Source of the DNA: Clostridiales bacterium DTU073
GTDB lineage: Bacteria; Bacillota; Peptococcia; DRI-13; DTU073
Direction: 5' to 3'
Length of the DNA: 53,254 bases
NCBI GenBank assembly: GCA_001512665.1
Contig: LFSF01000015.1
Coordinates: forward strand, 27,951 to 81,204
Made by a program: the position numbers and the translations under genes. Below are positions 28,921-40,677 of the stretch, in pieces. Below the pieces are notes generated by a model, which was given only the letters and a program-made list of their open reading frames with translations, did not search any database and had not been told where the DNA came from. The stretch's first letter is position 1; each line of letters begins with the position of its first letter.

Positions 28921-30227
28921 TGAGTAATTTTAATAAAGGTGAGGCGATAGATTTGCATAGACGACAAGAAAAAGTTTTGGTTCTCGATTTTGGTGGACCG
29001 GATCTTCAAATCTTAGCGCGGAAAATCCGGGAGTTAGGGGTATATTCTGAAATAATCCCTTATAATACCTCCTTGGAAGAAATAAAGCGCCAAAACCCCA
29101 GAGGGCTCGTTTTGGCCAGTGTTTCTGCAGACGAAGGTGTGAACTCTGCCGTACGGGACGAAGTTAGGTCTAAGCTTAGAACAATAGGTGTGCCACTTTA
29201 TGTGCTGAGGGAAGATGCGGAAAAAGAGATGTCTGCTTTAAAAGATTTTTTATTTCAGGATTGCCGGTGCTCCAAGGAATGGTCGATGCAGTATTTTATT
29301 CAGGAACAAGTAAAGACAATCAGAGAAAAAGTAGGAGACAAGAGAGTACTATGTGCTCTCAGCGGCGGGGTTGATTCTTCAGTTGCTGCGGTTTTGGTAC
29401 ATAGAGCAATCGGCGAACAGCTTACTTGTGTTTTTGTCGATCATGGTTTTATGCGTAAGGGTGAACCGGAACAGGTTAGAGCTACTTTTAAGGAACAATT
29501 CCAGATGAATCTGGTTTTTGTCGATGCTCGGGAACGATTTTTACAAAAAGTAGCGGGAGTAACAGACCCGGAGCAAAAGAGAAAAATCATTGGGACTGAA
29601 TTTATTAGGGTTTTTGAGGATGAAGCGGCAAAACTCGGTAAAATTGATTTTTTGGTGCAAGGGACGATTTATCCGGATATTGTGGAAAGTCAGACAGCCA
29701 GCGGAAAAATTATTAAATCTCACCACAATGTGGGCGGCTTGCCCGAGGATTTAGAATTTCAGTTAATTGAGCCTTTGTGGCAGCTTTTTAAGAACGAAGT
29801 GCGTGAGGTTGGCAGAGAACTTGGTTTAGCAGAGGAAATTGTCGGCCGTCAGCCCTTCCCCGGTCCGGGGTTGGCTGTGCGTATAATCGGAGAAATTACA
29901 GCGGAGAAACTGGATATTCTTCGTGAGGCAGATGCTATTGTGATGGAAGAAATCCGTAATGCCGGTTTATATGAGTCAACTTGGCAGTCTTTTGCCGTGC
30001 TTCCTTCTATTAAGAGTGTAGGCATGCAGGGAGAAGAGAGAACTTATGCCTATCCCATTATTTTACGGGTAGTCAATAGTATTGATGCGATGACTGCCGA
30101 GTGGGTGCGCTTACCATATGATTTGTTAGACCAAATTTCCAGTAGAATTGTGCGGGAGGTACCGAAAGTGAACAGGGTAGTCTATGATATTACCTCCAAG
30201 CCGCCCGGAACCATTGAATGGGAGTAA
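28920..30227 (+). CDS. guaA: GMP synthase with intact ATP-PPase/dimerisation domains but truncated, catalytically incomplete GATase domain
   Basis: '[23 protein letters not shown]', '[17 protein letters not shown]', C-term '[15 protein letters not shown]'; 435 aa; no G-x-C-x-G motif. Confidence 0.92.
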   Translation: MSNFNKGEAIDLHRRQEKVLVLDFGGPDLQILARKIRELGVYSEIIPYNTSLEEIKRQNPRGLVLASVSADEGVNSAVRDEVRSKLRTIGVPLYVLREDAEKEMSALKDFLFQDCRCSKEWSMQYFIQEQVKTIREKVGDKRVLCALSGGVDSSVAAVLVHRAIGEQLTCVFVDHGFMRKGEPEQVRATFKEQFQMNLVFVDARERFLQKVAGVTDPEQKRKIIGTEFIRVFEDEAAKLGKIDFLVQGTIYPDIVESQTASGKIIKSHHNVGGLPEDLEFQLIEPLWQLFKNEVREVGRELGLAEEIVGRQPFPGPGLAVRIIGEITAEKLDILREADAIVMEEIRNAGLYESTWQSFAVLPSIKSVGMQGEERTYAYPIILRVVNSIDAMTAEWVRLPYDLLDQISSRIVREVPKVNRVVYDITSKPPGTIEWE

Positions 30228-30300
30228 AGAAAGAGCAATAAAAAACGCGAAAAATATTACTAGACGAATAAAACGTGTTTTGCTATAATATGCATAATAT

Positions 30301-30376
30301 GGGCGAATAGCTCAGTTGGGAGAGCGCCGCGTTCGCAACGCGGAGGTCGAGGGTTCGAACCCCTTTTCGTCCACCA
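30301..30376 (+). tRNA. tRNA-Ala (anticodon CGC)
   Basis: GGGCGAATAGCTCAGTTGGGAGAGCGCCGCGTTCGCAACGCGGAGGTCGAGGGTTCGAACCCCTTTTCGTCCACCA; G3:U70 pair, anticodon loop TTCGCAA, encoded CCA. Confidence 0.96.
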
Positions 30377-30561
30377 ATTTCAATCTTAATTAGATTGTAG
30401 TTGGTATTTTTGTTGATTTATTGATGCTGTGGGTAGTTGAAGGCAGGAGAATGTGTAGGTAGTAAAAGCAGCATGGTAGTATTTCAATTTCCTTTGTGGG
30501 TTGTTAAATGGGGCTGTGAAAGCCTCGTAAAAAAGTAGTATGGAAGGATGGTAGAATTAAT

Positions 30562-32049
30562 ATGTTTAAATTTGTTATGCTTGGTACCTTTGTGGCTATT
30601 TTATTGGCGAGTGGTTTTTTGGCAATGAAAAAAACCAAAACCATAGGGGACTTTTTTCTCGGAGGGAGAAATATTGGTCCTTGGTTGTCTGCCTTTGCCT
30701 TTGGTACCACTTATTTTTCTGCGGTAATTTTTGTCGGTTATGCCGGAAAAATTGGTTGGAGTTTCGGTATTGCCGGTCTATGGGTCGGTATTGGTAATGC
30801 TCTTGTGGGCAGCTTATTAGCTTGGAAACTTCTCGCTAAACCGACGCGGGAAATGACGGAAAAGCTTGGGGCGATGACTATGCCGGAATTTCTCCAGGCA
30901 CGTTATGACAGTCATTCTTTGAAGATTTACGCAGCTTTAGTGATTTTTGTGTTTATGGTTCCGTATTCTGCTTCGGTTTTTATGGGTCTAAGTTATGTTT
31001 TTGAACAAGTCTTTCAAATAAACTACAACTTCGTGCTGGTTGCAATCACTGTAATCACAGCCATATATCTCTTGATGGGTGGTTATAGAGCGGTTGCGAT
31101 TACAGATTTTATTCAGGGAATGGTTATGATTTTTGGCGTTTGTATCCTTATTTATTATGTCTTTGGTCATCCTGCTGTGGGAGGCTTTGCTCAGGTTCTG
31201 CCGAAACTGGCTCAGATTGATTCGGGATTAGCTTCATTCTTTCCAACCGGTCATAACGGTGTAGCATTATTCTCGGTGGTTCTGCTCACAAGTTTGGGAA
31301 CCTGGGGTTTACCACAAATGGCACAGAAATTCTATGCTATTAAAGATAAAGAAAAGATTAAGGCTGCTACGGTAATTTCTACTTTGTTTTGTATAATTAT
31401 CGGTCTTGGGGCATATGGTGTAGGAGCTGTGAGCCATTTGTATTTTGCTGAACTTCCTATGGATCCCGCAACAGGAAAGGCTACTGTTGACTTGTTAGTA
31501 CCGCAAATTTTAGAGATTGCATTGCCTGAGTTCGCTGCTGTAATAATTTTGTTGCTTGTATTGGCTGCCTCTATGTCTACCTTGTCTTCTCTGGTTTTGA
31601 TTTCCAGTTCCAGTATTACGATTGATTTGGTTAAAGGATATTTGAGACCACAAATGCAGAAAAAAAATGAACTATTATTGATGCGTAGTTTTTGTTTGCT
31701 CTTTATTATGCTTTCGGCAGTACTGGCTCTGCTCAAACCCGCGATAATTCTTACTTTAATGGCACTTTCTTGGGGAACAGTAGCCGGAGTATTTCTCGGT
31801 CCTTATCTCTGGGGATTGTTTTGGAAGGGCACAACGAAAATGGGAGCTTGGAGTGGAGCGTTGGTTGGTTTGATTTTTAGCCTTGGGTTTTCCTGGTTTC
31901 ATCATTTTGATGCCGGATATGTACCAATTGGTGGGGCTTTAGCGATGCTGCTGTCTTTGGCGGTAGTACCGGCTGTAAGCTTAGTAACTGAGAGGTTTTC
32001 TCAAGAGCATTTACTCAAAGTATTTGTAGAACAACCTGAAACTAGATAA
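30562..32049 (+). CDS. Sodium:solute symporter family protein
   Basis: 'GDFFLGGRNIGPWLSAFAFGTTYFSAVIFVGYAGKIG' and multiple TM segments. Confidence 0.92.
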   Translation: MFKFVMLGTFVAILLASGFLAMKKTKTIGDFFLGGRNIGPWLSAFAFGTTYFSAVIFVGYAGKIGWSFGIAGLWVGIGNALVGSLLAWKLLAKPTREMTEKLGAMTMPEFLQARYDSHSLKIYAALVIFVFMVPYSASVFMGLSYVFEQVFQINYNFVLVAITVITAIYLLMGGYRAVAITDFIQGMVMIFGVCILIYYVFGHPAVGGFAQVLPKLAQIDSGLASFFPTGHNGVALFSVVLLTSLGTWGLPQMAQKFYAIKDKEKIKAATVISTLFCIIIGLGAYGVGAVSHLYFAELPMDPATGKATVDLLVPQILEIALPEFAAVIILLLVLAASMSTLSSLVLISSSSITIDLVKGYLRPQMQKKNELLLMRSFCLLFIMLSAVLALLKPAIILTLMALSWGTVAGVFLGPYLWGLFWKGTTKMGAWSGALVGLIFSLGFSWFHHFDAGYVPIGGALAMLLSLAVVPAVSLVTERFSQEHLLKVFVEQPETR

Positions 32050-32107
32050 GTATAAAAAGATGCCCCTTGGCTAAACAAGTGGGCATTATTTTTTCCGGCT
32101 TATTTTG

Positions 32108-32195
32108 TGGTATGGGGACGTTTCATCTGCCACATTAGTATGCCATCCAAATTTTACCTGGTTGCTAATGTGGCAGATGAAACGTCCCCATGCCA
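32108..32195. repeat. Long palindromic REP/MITE-like element
   Basis: ATGGGGACGTTTCATCTGCCACATTA (32112-32137) and exact reverse complement at 32166-32191; extends with one mismatch to 32108/32195. Confidence 0.85.
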
Positions 32196-32228
32196 TATGT
32201 CGTCCCCGTGCCACATGTTGAAAAGCTG

Positions 32229-32257
32229 TTGACAAAATAAGAAGATAAAGATATAGT
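32229..32257 (+). promoter_or_regulatory. SigA-type promoter for cysK-rrf2
   Basis: TTGACA - 17 nt - TATAGT. Confidence 0.65.
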
Positions 32258-32312
32258 TTATCATATCATACCAATCATGTATGAATAAAAGTAATTGAAT
32301 GGAGGTTCAAAC

Positions 32313-33245
32313 ATGTCAAAAGTTTATCAGAGTATAGGCGATCTAATTGGGAATACCCCTTTGTTAGAATTAGTGAATTATCAGAGAAAACATAACCTTA
32401 AAGCTACTGTGCTGGCAAAGTTGGAATATTTCAATCCGGCGGGAAGTGTCAAGGATAGGGTCGCCATGGCGATGATTGAGGCTGCAGAAGCTAAGGGCTT
32501 GTTAAAACCTGATGCGGTGATTATTGAGCCTACCAGTGGCAATACAGGTATCGGTCTTGCTGCAGTTGCAGCTTCTAGAGGTTATCGGCTTATTCTTACT
32601 ATGCCGGAAACAATGAGCATAGAACGCCGGAAATTGCTCAAAGCCTATGGGGCTGAAATTGTGCTGACAGACGGAGCTAAAGGGATGAAAGGGGCAATTG
32701 CCAAGGCCGAAGAGCTTGCTCAGGAAATTCCGCATGCTTTTATTCCCGGTCAATTCGTTAATCCGGATAATCCGGCTGTACACAGGGAAACGACTGGTCC
32801 TGAAATATGGAGGGATACTGATGGAAAGGTAGACTTTTTTGTGTCCGGTGTGGGTACCGGGGGGACTATTACAGGAGTTGGGGAATTTTTGAAAGCGCAA
32901 AAGCCACAGATTAAAGTAATTGCGGTAGAGCCGTTTGACTCTCCGGTATTATCCGAAGGTAAAGCCGGTGCACATAAAATACAAGGTATTGGTGCGGGAT
33001 TTGTACCGCAGGTTCTGAATACAACTATTTATGATGAAGTCATTAAGGTAAAAAACGAAGATGCTTTTGCCGTTGGGCAAGAGTTGTGCAAAACTGAAGG
33101 TTTACTCGTCGGTATTTCTTCGGGTGCGGCGGTATGGGCAGCAACCGAGCTGGCCAACAGGTCTGAAAATGATGGTAAGACTATCGTTGTACTCTTGCCG
33201 GATACTGGCGAAAGGTATCTTTCCACTCCACTATTTTCCGAATGA
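32313..33245 (+). CDS. cysK: Cysteine synthase A
   Basis: '[10 protein letters not shown]', '[20 protein letters not shown]', '[12 protein letters not shown]'; ATG 32313 after GGAGG. Confidence 0.96.
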   Translation: MSKVYQSIGDLIGNTPLLELVNYQRKHNLKATVLAKLEYFNPAGSVKDRVAMAMIEAAEAKGLLKPDAVIIEPTSGNTGIGLAAVAASRGYRLILTMPETMSIERRKLLKAYGAEIVLTDGAKGMKGAIAKAEELAQEIPHAFIPGQFVNPDNPAVHRETTGPEIWRDTDGKVDFFVSGVGTGGTITGVGEFLKAQKPQIKVIAVEPFDSPVLSEGKAGAHKIQGIGAGFVPQVLNTTIYDEVIKVKNEDAFAVGQELCKTEGLLVGISSGAAVWAATELANRSENDGKTIVVLLPDTGERYLSTPLFSE

Positions 33246-33266
33246 TCAAGAGAGGATGGTGATTTG

Positions 33267-33686
33267 ATGAAGATATCTACAAAGGGGCGTTATGCCTTAC
33301 GTTTGATGCTTGATTTAGCGCTAAATAATACCGGTGAGTATGTATCTATTAAAAATATTTCTGAACGTCAGGGGATTTCCGGTAAATATCTGGAGCAAAT
33401 CGTTTCCGTTTTAAATAGGGCAGGATATGTAAAAAGTATTCGTGGTGCACAGGGAGGATATAAACTGGCCAAACCTGCCGAGGCGTACACAGTTGGTATG
33501 ATTTTAAGATTGATAGAAGGTGATCTTGTACCGGTTGCGTGTATGGCTGATAAGCCTAACCAATGTGAACGTAGCGAATCATGTGTTACCCTAGCAGTGT
33601 GGAAAAAGCTTGACGAAGCGATCAGAGGTGTAGTAGATCATCTTACTCTTGCTGACCTTGTGGAAATGAGCGAAAAGCCCGAATGA
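33267..33686 (+). CDS. Rrf2-family transcriptional regulator
   Basis: 'MKISTKGRYALRLMLDLALN', 'GISGKYLEQIVSVLNRAGYVKSIRGAQGGYKLAKPAE'. Confidence 0.93.
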   Translation: MKISTKGRYALRLMLDLALNNTGEYVSIKNISERQGISGKYLEQIVSVLNRAGYVKSIRGAQGGYKLAKPAEAYTVGMILRLIEGDLVPVACMADKPNQCERSESCVTLAVWKKLDEAIRGVVDHLTLADLVEMSEKPE

Positions 33687-33720
33687 TAAGGGGAATTTAT
33701 TTAATAATGTTCGCCTTTTC

Positions 33721-33749
33721 TTGACAAAGAAGTTGTATGGTTATATAAA
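33721..33749 (+). promoter_or_regulatory. SigA-type promoter of the pur operon
   Basis: TTGACA - 17 nt - TATAAA. Confidence 0.7.
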
Positions 33750-33849
33750 TATATTATAAATTCCTAAAATGTTTTAATCATGGTATTATAATGATTAAGA
33801 GTTTGTTTTTTAACAAATGCTACCGGTAGAGGAAGGAAGGGAGATATTT

Positions 33850-34371
33850 TTGAAGAATAATCAAGTATTAGTAATCATGGGCAGTGATTCAGATTGGCCG
33901 ATCATGCAGAAGGCGTTAGCAACTTTAAATGAATTTGCCATAGGTTATGAGGTTCATGTGGCCTCTGCTCATCGTACTACGGATCGTGCTCTTGCTTTAG
34001 CTAGACAGGCTCATTACGATGGTTTTGATGTGATTATTGCCGGAGCAGGTGCAGCAGCTCATTTACCTGGAGTGTTAGCTGCAGTAACTCCTTTGCCGGT
34101 CATAGGAATACCGATTAATGCTACTGCGTTGCAGGGGTTGGATGCTCTTTATGCGATAGTACAAATGCCTTCGGGAATTCCTGTAGCTACAGTTGCTATT
34201 GACGGAGCAAAAAATGCAGCATTGTTGGCTATACAAATCTTAGGTGTAAAGGATAACGCTTTACGACAAAAATTAATAGAATATAAAAAACAGCTGGCTG
34301 AGGAAGTAGCAATAAAAGATGAGAAAATTCAAGAGTCCGTTAGGGAAATGCAAAAACCCCAAAATGCTTAA
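33850..34371 (+). CDS. purE: N5-carboxyaminoimidazole ribonucleotide mutase
   Basis: 'VLVIMGSDSDWPIMQKA', 'VASAHRTTDRAL'; TTG start after GGAAGGAAGGGAG. Confidence 0.95.
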   Translation: MKNNQVLVIMGSDSDWPIMQKALATLNEFAIGYEVHVASAHRTTDRALALARQAHYDGFDVIIAGAGAAAHLPGVLAAVTPLPVIGIPINATALQGLDALYAIVQMPSGIPVATVAIDGAKNAALLAIQILGVKDNALRQKLIEYKKQLAEEVAIKDEKIQESVREMQKPQNA

Positions 34372-34391
34372 ATTTAAAGGAGGGAAAAAGG

Positions 34392-34646
34392 TTGTTTAAA
34401 GCGATTATTACGATTACATTTAAAAAGAGTATTTTAGACCCTCAGGGAAATGCTGTACATAAGGCTCTAAAGTCTTTAGGTTATGAAGATGTAGAAGATG
34501 TGCGTATGGGTAAACATGTGGAAATATTATTAAGAGGGGATGAACCTCAAGAAGCTGAAACCAAGATTAAGGAAATGTGTTCAAACCTCCTGGTCAATCC
34601 GGTTATTGAAGAGTATCAAGTAGAATTAGTGGAGGTAGAGGTATGA
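34392..34646 (+). CDS. purS: FGAM synthase subunit PurS
   Basis: 84 aa; 'KSILDPQGNAVHKALKSLGYEDVEDVRMGKHVEI'. Confidence 0.95.
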   Translation: MFKAIITITFKKSILDPQGNAVHKALKSLGYEDVEDVRMGKHVEILLRGDEPQEAETKIKEMCSNLLVNPVIEEYQVELVEVEV

Positions 34647-35347
34647 AATTTGGTGTAGTGGTCTTCCCTGGTTCTAGTTGTGAAGCAGACTGTTATTACA
34701 TAATTGATCAGATTTTGCAGGAACCGGTAAGTTATTTGTGGCATGCAGAACAGGATTTACGAGGCGTAGATTGTTTAATAATTCCGGGTGGTTATGCTTA
34801 TGGTAATTATTTGCGTGCCGGCGCAATTGCTAGTAATTCTCCGATCATGGAGAAGGTAATTGCTTTCGGCAAAAAAGGCGGTTTGATTTTAGGTATCTGT
34901 AATGGTTTCCAAATTCTTACGGAAGCAGGGCTTTTACCCGGTGCCTTAATTAAAAACCGGAGTTTGCGTTTTCAGTGCGAAAATACTTTGTTGCGTGTGG
35001 AACAAACAAACACGCCTTTTACCAGTACATATACACAGCATGAAGTGATTAAAATCCCTATTGCTCATGAGGAGGGCGCATACGTTGCTGATAAGGAAAC
35101 CTTGGAACGACTAGAGAAGGAAGGACGTATTGTTTTCCGTTATTGTAATGAACAAGGTGAGATTACTCCGGAAACTAATCCTAATGGTGCGTTGAATAAT
35201 ATTGCCGGCATAATTAATGAACAGGGAAATATTCTGGGAATGATGCCTCATCCGGAAAGATGTGCGGAAGCTATTTTAGGTGGTGAGGATGGGGAGAGAA
35301 TTTTTAGCTCCCTGCTCGCATGGTGGCAAGGAGGTGCAGGACGATGA
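34643..35347 (+). CDS. purQ: FGAM synthase glutaminase subunit PurQ
   Basis: '[16 protein letters not shown]', '[21 protein letters not shown]', 'MMPHPERC'. Confidence 0.97.
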   Translation: MKFGVVVFPGSSCEADCYYIIDQILQEPVSYLWHAEQDLRGVDCLIIPGGYAYGNYLRAGAIASNSPIMEKVIAFGKKGGLILGICNGFQILTEAGLLPGALIKNRSLRFQCENTLLRVEQTNTPFTSTYTQHEVIKIPIAHEEGAYVADKETLERLEKEGRIVFRYCNEQGEITPETNPNGALNNIAGIINEQGNILGMMPHPERCAEAILGGEDGERIFSSLLAWWQGGAGR

Positions 35348-37542
35348 AAGAAGATTTTTGGAAAGAAGTGGGATTATCAGAGAGTGAGTATGAATTAATT
35401 AAAGAGATTTTGCAAAGGGAGCCTAATGAAGTAGAACTGGGAATGTTCGGGGTTATGTGGTCTGAACATTGTAGTTATAAAAACTCGCGTAATGTTTTGA
35501 AACAGTTTCCTACTGAGGCTCCTTGGGTTTTACAAGGTCCTGGTGAAAATGCAGGGGTTATCGATATAGGTGACGGTCAGGCAGTTGCTTTTAAAATCGA
35601 GAGTCATAATCATCCCTCAGCTATAGAACCGTATCAAGGTGCAGCTACCGGCGTGGGAGGCATTATTCGCGATATTTTTACAATGGGGGCAAGACCTATT
35701 GCTTCCTTAAACTCTTTACGCTTTGGTTCTTTAAAGAGTAAGAAAACACAATACCTTTTTAGTGGAGTTGTATCAGGTATCGCCGGTTATGGCAATCGGA
35801 TAGGAGTACCTACAGTTGCAGGGGAAGTATATTTTCATCCCTCTTATGAAGATAATTGTCTGGTCAACGCTATGAGTGTTGGCTTAATGAATCATGAAGA
35901 ATTAGCGAAAGGATTTGCCAGTGGCCCCGGAAATCCAGTATTTGTTGTTGGTGCGCGTACGGGTAGAGACGGAATTCACGGGGCTACTTTTGCTTCGGAA
36001 GAATTAAGTGAGGCCACGGAGGAAAAACGACCGGCCGTTCAAGCAGGTGACCCCTTTATGGAAAAACTTTTAATGGAAGCTTGTTTGGAAGTAATTAAGA
36101 CCGGTTATGTTGTAGGTATGCAAGATATGGGTGCTGCCGGTATCACTAGTTCTGCTTGTGAAATGGCTTCACGGGCGGGTACAGGGATTGAAATAGATGT
36201 AGCGAAAGTACCGTGTCGTGAAGAGGGGATGAGTGCTTATGAAATCCTCTTATCAGAATCTCAGGAAAGAATGCTTATTGTCGTACAAAAAGGGAAGGAA
36301 AAAGAAGTACAGGATATCTTTACGAAGTGGGATTTAGAGGCTACTGTGATCGGGCAGGTTACTGCTGATGGGCAGATGACGATTAGGGAAGGTAAAGAAA
36401 TTGTTGCACAGATTCCGGCAAAGGCTTTGACAGAATTATGTCCACGTTATGATCGTGAAGCTAAAGAACCTGAATATTTGGCTCAAGCTCAAGGGTATGA
36501 TTTAGCTTCTTTACCGGAGATGGAGGATTATGGCAAAGTCTTGGTGACTTTATTAGGAACGCCCACGATTGCCAGTAAAGAATGGGTATACAGTCAGTTT
36601 GACTATATGGTGGGTACAAATACTGTTGTACCGCCGGGCAGTGATGCTGCTGTGCTAAGAATTAAAGGATACAATAAAGGTATTGCGATGAAGGTAGACG
36701 GTAATTCTCGCTATGTTTACCTGGATCCTTATCGGGGAGGGCAAATTGCAGTAGCAGAAGCTGCGCGTAATATTATTTGCACCGGTGGTAAACCTTTAGC
36801 GATAACAGATTGCTTGAATTTTGGTAATCCGGAAAAACCGGAGATTTTCTGGCAGTTTAAACAAGCTGTAGCGGGAATGAGCGAAGCTTGTCGAGTCTTA
36901 GGGACTCCTGTTGTGGGTGGAAATGTTAGTTTATATAACGAAACAAATGGGGAAGCGATCTATCCTACACCGATTGTGGGAATTGTCGGTTTAGTTGAAG
37001 ATTTGGCGCATGTAACCACACTTGGTTTTAAACAGGAGGAAGATATAATAATTCTCTTAGGTATAACTAAGGATGAGTTAGGTGCCAGTACCTATCTTAG
37101 TGTAATTCATGGATTGGAAGCAGGAAAAACGCCGGAAATTGATTTGGAATTAGAGAAACAGGTTCAACAGGCGACTTTAGAATTAATTAAAATGGGTTTA
37201 GTTGTTTCTGCTCATGATTGTTCTGAGGGGGGGCTGGCTGTTGCCTTAGCGGAATGTTGTATACAGGGTAAAATCGGCGCAGATGTAGCTTTGACCGAAA
37301 ATATTCGCCCGAGCAGTATTCTTTTTGGGGAATCTCAGTCCAGAATAATCATTTCCATTAACAAGAGTAAAATTGATTTGGTTTTACAACAATTGAAAAA
37401 GTTCCAGGTTCCTTATAAAGTTTTGGGAAGTGTAGGAGGAGATTCATTAAACATTGCCGGTTCCGGTTGGAAGGTTAATGTTGATGTAGCTGAGATGGAG
37501 GAAAAATATCGGGAGGCAATAGCATGCTTAATGAAGGGATAG
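35344..37542 (+). CDS. purL: FGAM synthase subunit PurL
   Basis: '[15 protein letters not shown]', '[37 protein letters not shown]'. Confidence 0.98.
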   Translation: MKEDFWKEVGLSESEYELIKEILQREPNEVELGMFGVMWSEHCSYKNSRNVLKQFPTEAPWVLQGPGENAGVIDIGDGQAVAFKIESHNHPSAIEPYQGAATGVGGIIRDIFTMGARPIASLNSLRFGSLKSKKTQYLFSGVVSGIAGYGNRIGVPTVAGEVYFHPSYEDNCLVNAMSVGLMNHEELAKGFASGPGNPVFVVGARTGRDGIHGATFASEELSEATEEKRPAVQAGDPFMEKLLMEACLEVIKTGYVVGMQDMGAAGITSSACEMASRAGTGIEIDVAKVPCREEGMSAYEILLSESQERMLIVVQKGKEKEVQDIFTKWDLEATVIGQVTADGQMTIREGKEIVAQIPAKALTELCPRYDREAKEPEYLAQAQGYDLASLPEMEDYGKVLVTLLGTPTIASKEWVYSQFDYMVGTNTVVPPGSDAAVLRIKGYNKGIAMKVDGNSRYVYLDPYRGGQIAVAEAARNIICTGGKPLAITDCLNFGNPEKPEIFWQFKQAVAGMSEACRVLGTPVVGGNVSLYNETNGEAIYPTPIVGIVGLVEDLAHVTTLGFKQEEDIIILLGITKDELGASTYLSVIHGLEAGKTPEIDLELEKQVQQATLELIKMGLVVSAHDCSEGGLAVALAECCIQGKIGADVALTENIRPSSILFGESQSRIIISINKSKIDLVLQQLKKFQVPYKVLGSVGGDSLNIAGSGWKVNVDVAEMEEKYREAIACLMKG

Positions 37543-38999
37543 AACATGGTTTGACGGAGGCAGATAATCTTTGGCAGAAAGATAAGATGGAAGAAGCTTG
37601 TGGGGTTTTTGGCATTTATGCTCCCGGAAAAGATGTAGCACGATTGACTTATTATGCTTTATATGCTCTGCAGCATCGTGGGCAGGAAAGCGCCGGAATT
37701 GGTGTTACCGAGGGTAACGGGATCAAGATACATAAGGCAATGGGCTTGGTTTCAGAGGTTTTTACCGAGCAAATCATTTCCGGTTTAAAAGGAGATATCG
37801 GTATTGGCCATGTCCGGTATTCGACCATGGGCTCTAATTTAGCTGTTAATTCCGAGCCACTGGTTTGTCATTATTTAAAAGGTGATTTGGCAGTTGCTCA
37901 TAACGGGAATGTGATCAATGCCCAGGAGTTGAAGAAAAAGTTAGCGGCCAATGGGGCAGTATTTCAATCAACCATTGATTCAGAACTTATCGCTAATTTA
38001 ATTGCCCGTTACGCACAGGATACATTGGAAGAAGCATTAACCAAAACGATGATAGATCTTAAAGGAAGCTACGCTTTAGTAATCATGACGGAAGATAAAT
38101 TGGTTGGGGTGAGAGATCCCTATGGAAATCGACCGCTTTGTCTTGGTAAATTGGATAATGCGTATCTTCTTGCTTCCGAATCTTGTGCTTTTGATGTGCT
38201 GGGAGCTGAATTTATCAGGGATGTTGCTCCCGGGGAAATAGTGATCATTGACCGGCAAGGAGTACATTCACATCAATTTTTATCTTCAGTTGAACGTGCT
38301 CTATGTGCTTTTGAATTTGTTTATTTTGCCCGTCCTGATTCTAATATTGACGGGATTAATGTGATGGAAGCACGGAGGAACATGGGCAGAGAATTAGCTA
38401 AGGAAAGTCCGGTTGATGTAGATATTGTTATTCCTGTACCTGATTCCGGGATAGCCGGTGCCCTTGGTTATGCTGAAGCTCGGAATATCTTTTATGATAT
38501 GGGATTAATGAAAAATCGTTACATCGGGAGAACTTTTATTGGCCCGCAACAGAAAGATCGGGATTTAGCGGTGCATTTAAAGTTAAATCCGGTAAAAAGG
38601 TTAATAGAAGGGAAAAAAGTTGGTATTGTTGATGATTCGATAGTCAGAGGAACTACAAGCAAGCGGATTGTCCAACTACTACGAGAAAAAGGAGCCAAAG
38701 AGGTGCATATGTTGATTACTTCACCTCCGGTTATTGCTCCTTGCTATTATGGGATAGATACTTCCGAGAGGGCTCAACTTATTGCCGCACAGAAATCATT
38801 AGATGAAGTAAGAGCATATATTAATGCGGATTCCTTGTCATATTTAAGCATGGAAGGGCTTTATCGTGCTTTGGGACAAGAATGCGGATTTTGTACAGCT
38901 TGTCTTAGTGAGAATTATCCTTTAGGGTTACCTGTCGGTGGAAAGTTGGGTAAACATATTACGGAGATTTCCACACCAAAGCGAAAGGAGGTCCGGTAA
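37524..38999 (+). CDS. purF: Amidophosphoribosyltransferase
   Basis: Propeptide then '[34 protein letters not shown]'; four C-terminal Cys typical of the Fe-S class. Confidence 0.97.
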   Translation: MLNEGIEHGLTEADNLWQKDKMEEACGVFGIYAPGKDVARLTYYALYALQHRGQESAGIGVTEGNGIKIHKAMGLVSEVFTEQIISGLKGDIGIGHVRYSTMGSNLAVNSEPLVCHYLKGDLAVAHNGNVINAQELKKKLAANGAVFQSTIDSELIANLIARYAQDTLEEALTKTMIDLKGSYALVIMTEDKLVGVRDPYGNRPLCLGKLDNAYLLASESCAFDVLGAEFIRDVAPGEIVIIDRQGVHSHQFLSSVERALCAFEFVYFARPDSNIDGINVMEARRNMGRELAKESPVDVDIVIPVPDSGIAGALGYAEARNIFYDMGLMKNRYIGRTFIGPQQKDRDLAVHLKLNPVKRLIEGKKVGIVDDSIVRGTTSKRIVQLLREKGAKEVHMLITSPPVIAPCYYGIDTSERAQLIAAQKSLDEVRAYINADSLSYLSMEGLYRALGQECGFCTACLSENYPLGLPVGGKLGKHITEISTPKRKEVR

Positions 39000-40048
39000 T
39001 GGAGGCTAAACAGAGCTGGACTTATCGGGAAGCAGGAGTAGATATTGATCAGGGTAATAAAGCGGTTGAATTAATAAAACCAATCGTTGCCAAAACGATG
39101 CGACCGGAAGTATTAGGTGGTATAGGTGGGTTTGGGTCTTTATTTGCTTTAGATATAGGAAAATATCAACAGCCTGTTTTAGTTTCCGGAACGGATGGTG
39201 TGGGAACAAAACTGGCGGTGGCGCACAAAATAGGGAAACATGATACCATTGGGATTGATTGTGTGGCCATGTGTGTCAATGATGTGCTGGTATTGGGCGC
39301 AGAACCGCTTTTCTTCTTAGATTATTTGGCTGTAGGTAAATTAGACCCGGAGCAGGTAGCGGCGATAGTAACCGGAATAGCAGAAGGCTGTCAACAGGCC
39401 GGATGTGCTTTAATTGGGGGAGAAACAGCGGAAATGCCGGGTTTTTATCGACCCGGTGAATATGATGTGGCCGGATTTACTGTGGGTATTGTGGATCGGG
39501 ATAAAATAATTGACGGACAGACCATTAGACCTGGAGATGTTCTGGTGGGCTTGCCTTCTAATGGTTTACATTCCAATGGTTTTTCTCTGGCCCGTAAAAT
39601 ATTCTTTGAGGTTTATGGTTGGGATCCTGAGAAGTATGTGCCGGAACTTGGTTGTACATTAGGTGAAGAATTATTAAAATCCACTAGAATTTATGTGAAA
39701 TTAGTACAACAGATTATGCAGAAATTTACAATTAAGGGGATGGCTCATATTACCGGGGGAGGACTTATGGAGAATCTGCCTCGTATTTTGCCTCCCGATT
39801 GTCATTTGGAAGTGGAATATGGAAGTTGGCCGGTTCCTACTGTTTTTGATCTATTGGCACAAGGTGGAAAAATAGAGACTTTAGAAATGCTTCGTACTTT
39901 CAACATGGGAATAGGGTTTGTTTTAATTCTCGATGCTGAAAGCGGGAATAGTTTAATTAAGTGGTTAAAACAAAAGGGAGAAGAAGCCTATATAATAGGA
40001 CAGGCTGTGATAGGTATCCCCGGGGTATCGGTGAGGGGGCTAAAATAG
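38999..40048 (+). CDS. purM: Phosphoribosylformylglycinamidine cyclo-ligase
   Basis: 'YREAGVDIDQGNKAVELIKP', 'LVSGTDGVGTKLAVA', 'GGETAEMPGFYRPGEYDVAGF'. Confidence 0.97.
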   Translation: MEAKQSWTYREAGVDIDQGNKAVELIKPIVAKTMRPEVLGGIGGFGSLFALDIGKYQQPVLVSGTDGVGTKLAVAHKIGKHDTIGIDCVAMCVNDVLVLGAEPLFFLDYLAVGKLDPEQVAAIVTGIAEGCQQAGCALIGGETAEMPGFYRPGEYDVAGFTVGIVDRDKIIDGQTIRPGDVLVGLPSNGLHSNGFSLARKIFFEVYGWDPEKYVPELGCTLGEELLKSTRIYVKLVQQIMQKFTIKGMAHITGGGLMENLPRILPPDCHLEVEYGSWPVPTVFDLLAQGGKIETLEMLRTFNMGIGFVLILDAESGNSLIKWLKQKGEEAYIIGQAVIGIPGVSVRGLK

Positions 40049-40677
40049 TGGATAAACGGCGCTTAGCTGTGTTTGTTTCCGGTAGAGGATCAAACATGCA
40101 GAGCATTATAGATGCTTGTAAAGATGGCAGAATAAATGGTGAGGTAGTTGTAGTAATCAGTGATAAAGAAAATGCTTTTGCTTTGACACGGGCAAAGAAG
40201 GAGGGGATTAGTTCTTTTTGTCTTGATCCGTCCAGATTTGCGACAAAACAGGAATACGAAGAAAAATTAGCACAAGCTATAAGTGAATATGCGGTGGACT
40301 ATTTACTCTTGGCCGGTTTTATGCGGGTGCTCTCGCCTGTTTTTATTAACGCAGTAAGGATTCCAATCTTGAATATTCACCCTTCGCTTTTGCCGGCTTT
40401 TACAGGGCTTCATGCTCAACGGCAGGCTTTGGAGTATGGGGTGCGTTTTAGTGGTTGTACTGTACACTTCGTGGATCAAGGTGTGGATACAGGACCGATT
40501 ATTTTGCAGGCGGTAGTACCGGTCTATCCTGATGATACAGAAGAAAGTTTGTCACAACGTATTCTTCAAGAAGAACATCAACTTTATCCTCAAGCAGTTC
40601 AACTCCTTTGTGAGGGGAGAATTCGTTGTGAAGGCAGAAAGGTGATTATAACAAAGGAGGAACAGAAGGTTGAGTAA
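40048..40677 (+). CDS. purN: Phosphoribosylglycinamide formyltransferase
   Basis: 'RLAVFVSGRGSNMQSIIDAC', 'NIHPSLLPAFTGLHAQRQALEYGVRFSGCTVHFVD'; GTG start. Confidence 0.96.
   Translation: MDKRRLAVFVSGRGSNMQSIIDACKDGRINGEVVVVISDKENAFALTRAKKEGISSFCLDPSRFATKQEYEEKLAQAISEYAVDYLLLAGFMRVLSPVFINAVRIPILNIHPSLLPAFTGLHAQRQALEYGVRFSGCTVHFVDQGVDTGPIILQAVVPVYPDDTEESLSQRILQEEHQLYPQAVQLLCEGRIRCEGRKVIITKEEQKVE

Noticed and set aside
33690-33850. Purine riboswitch upstream of purE
   Set aside because: Promoter is clear, but the conserved purine-aptamer core and a terminator hairpin were not recognised in the short leader.
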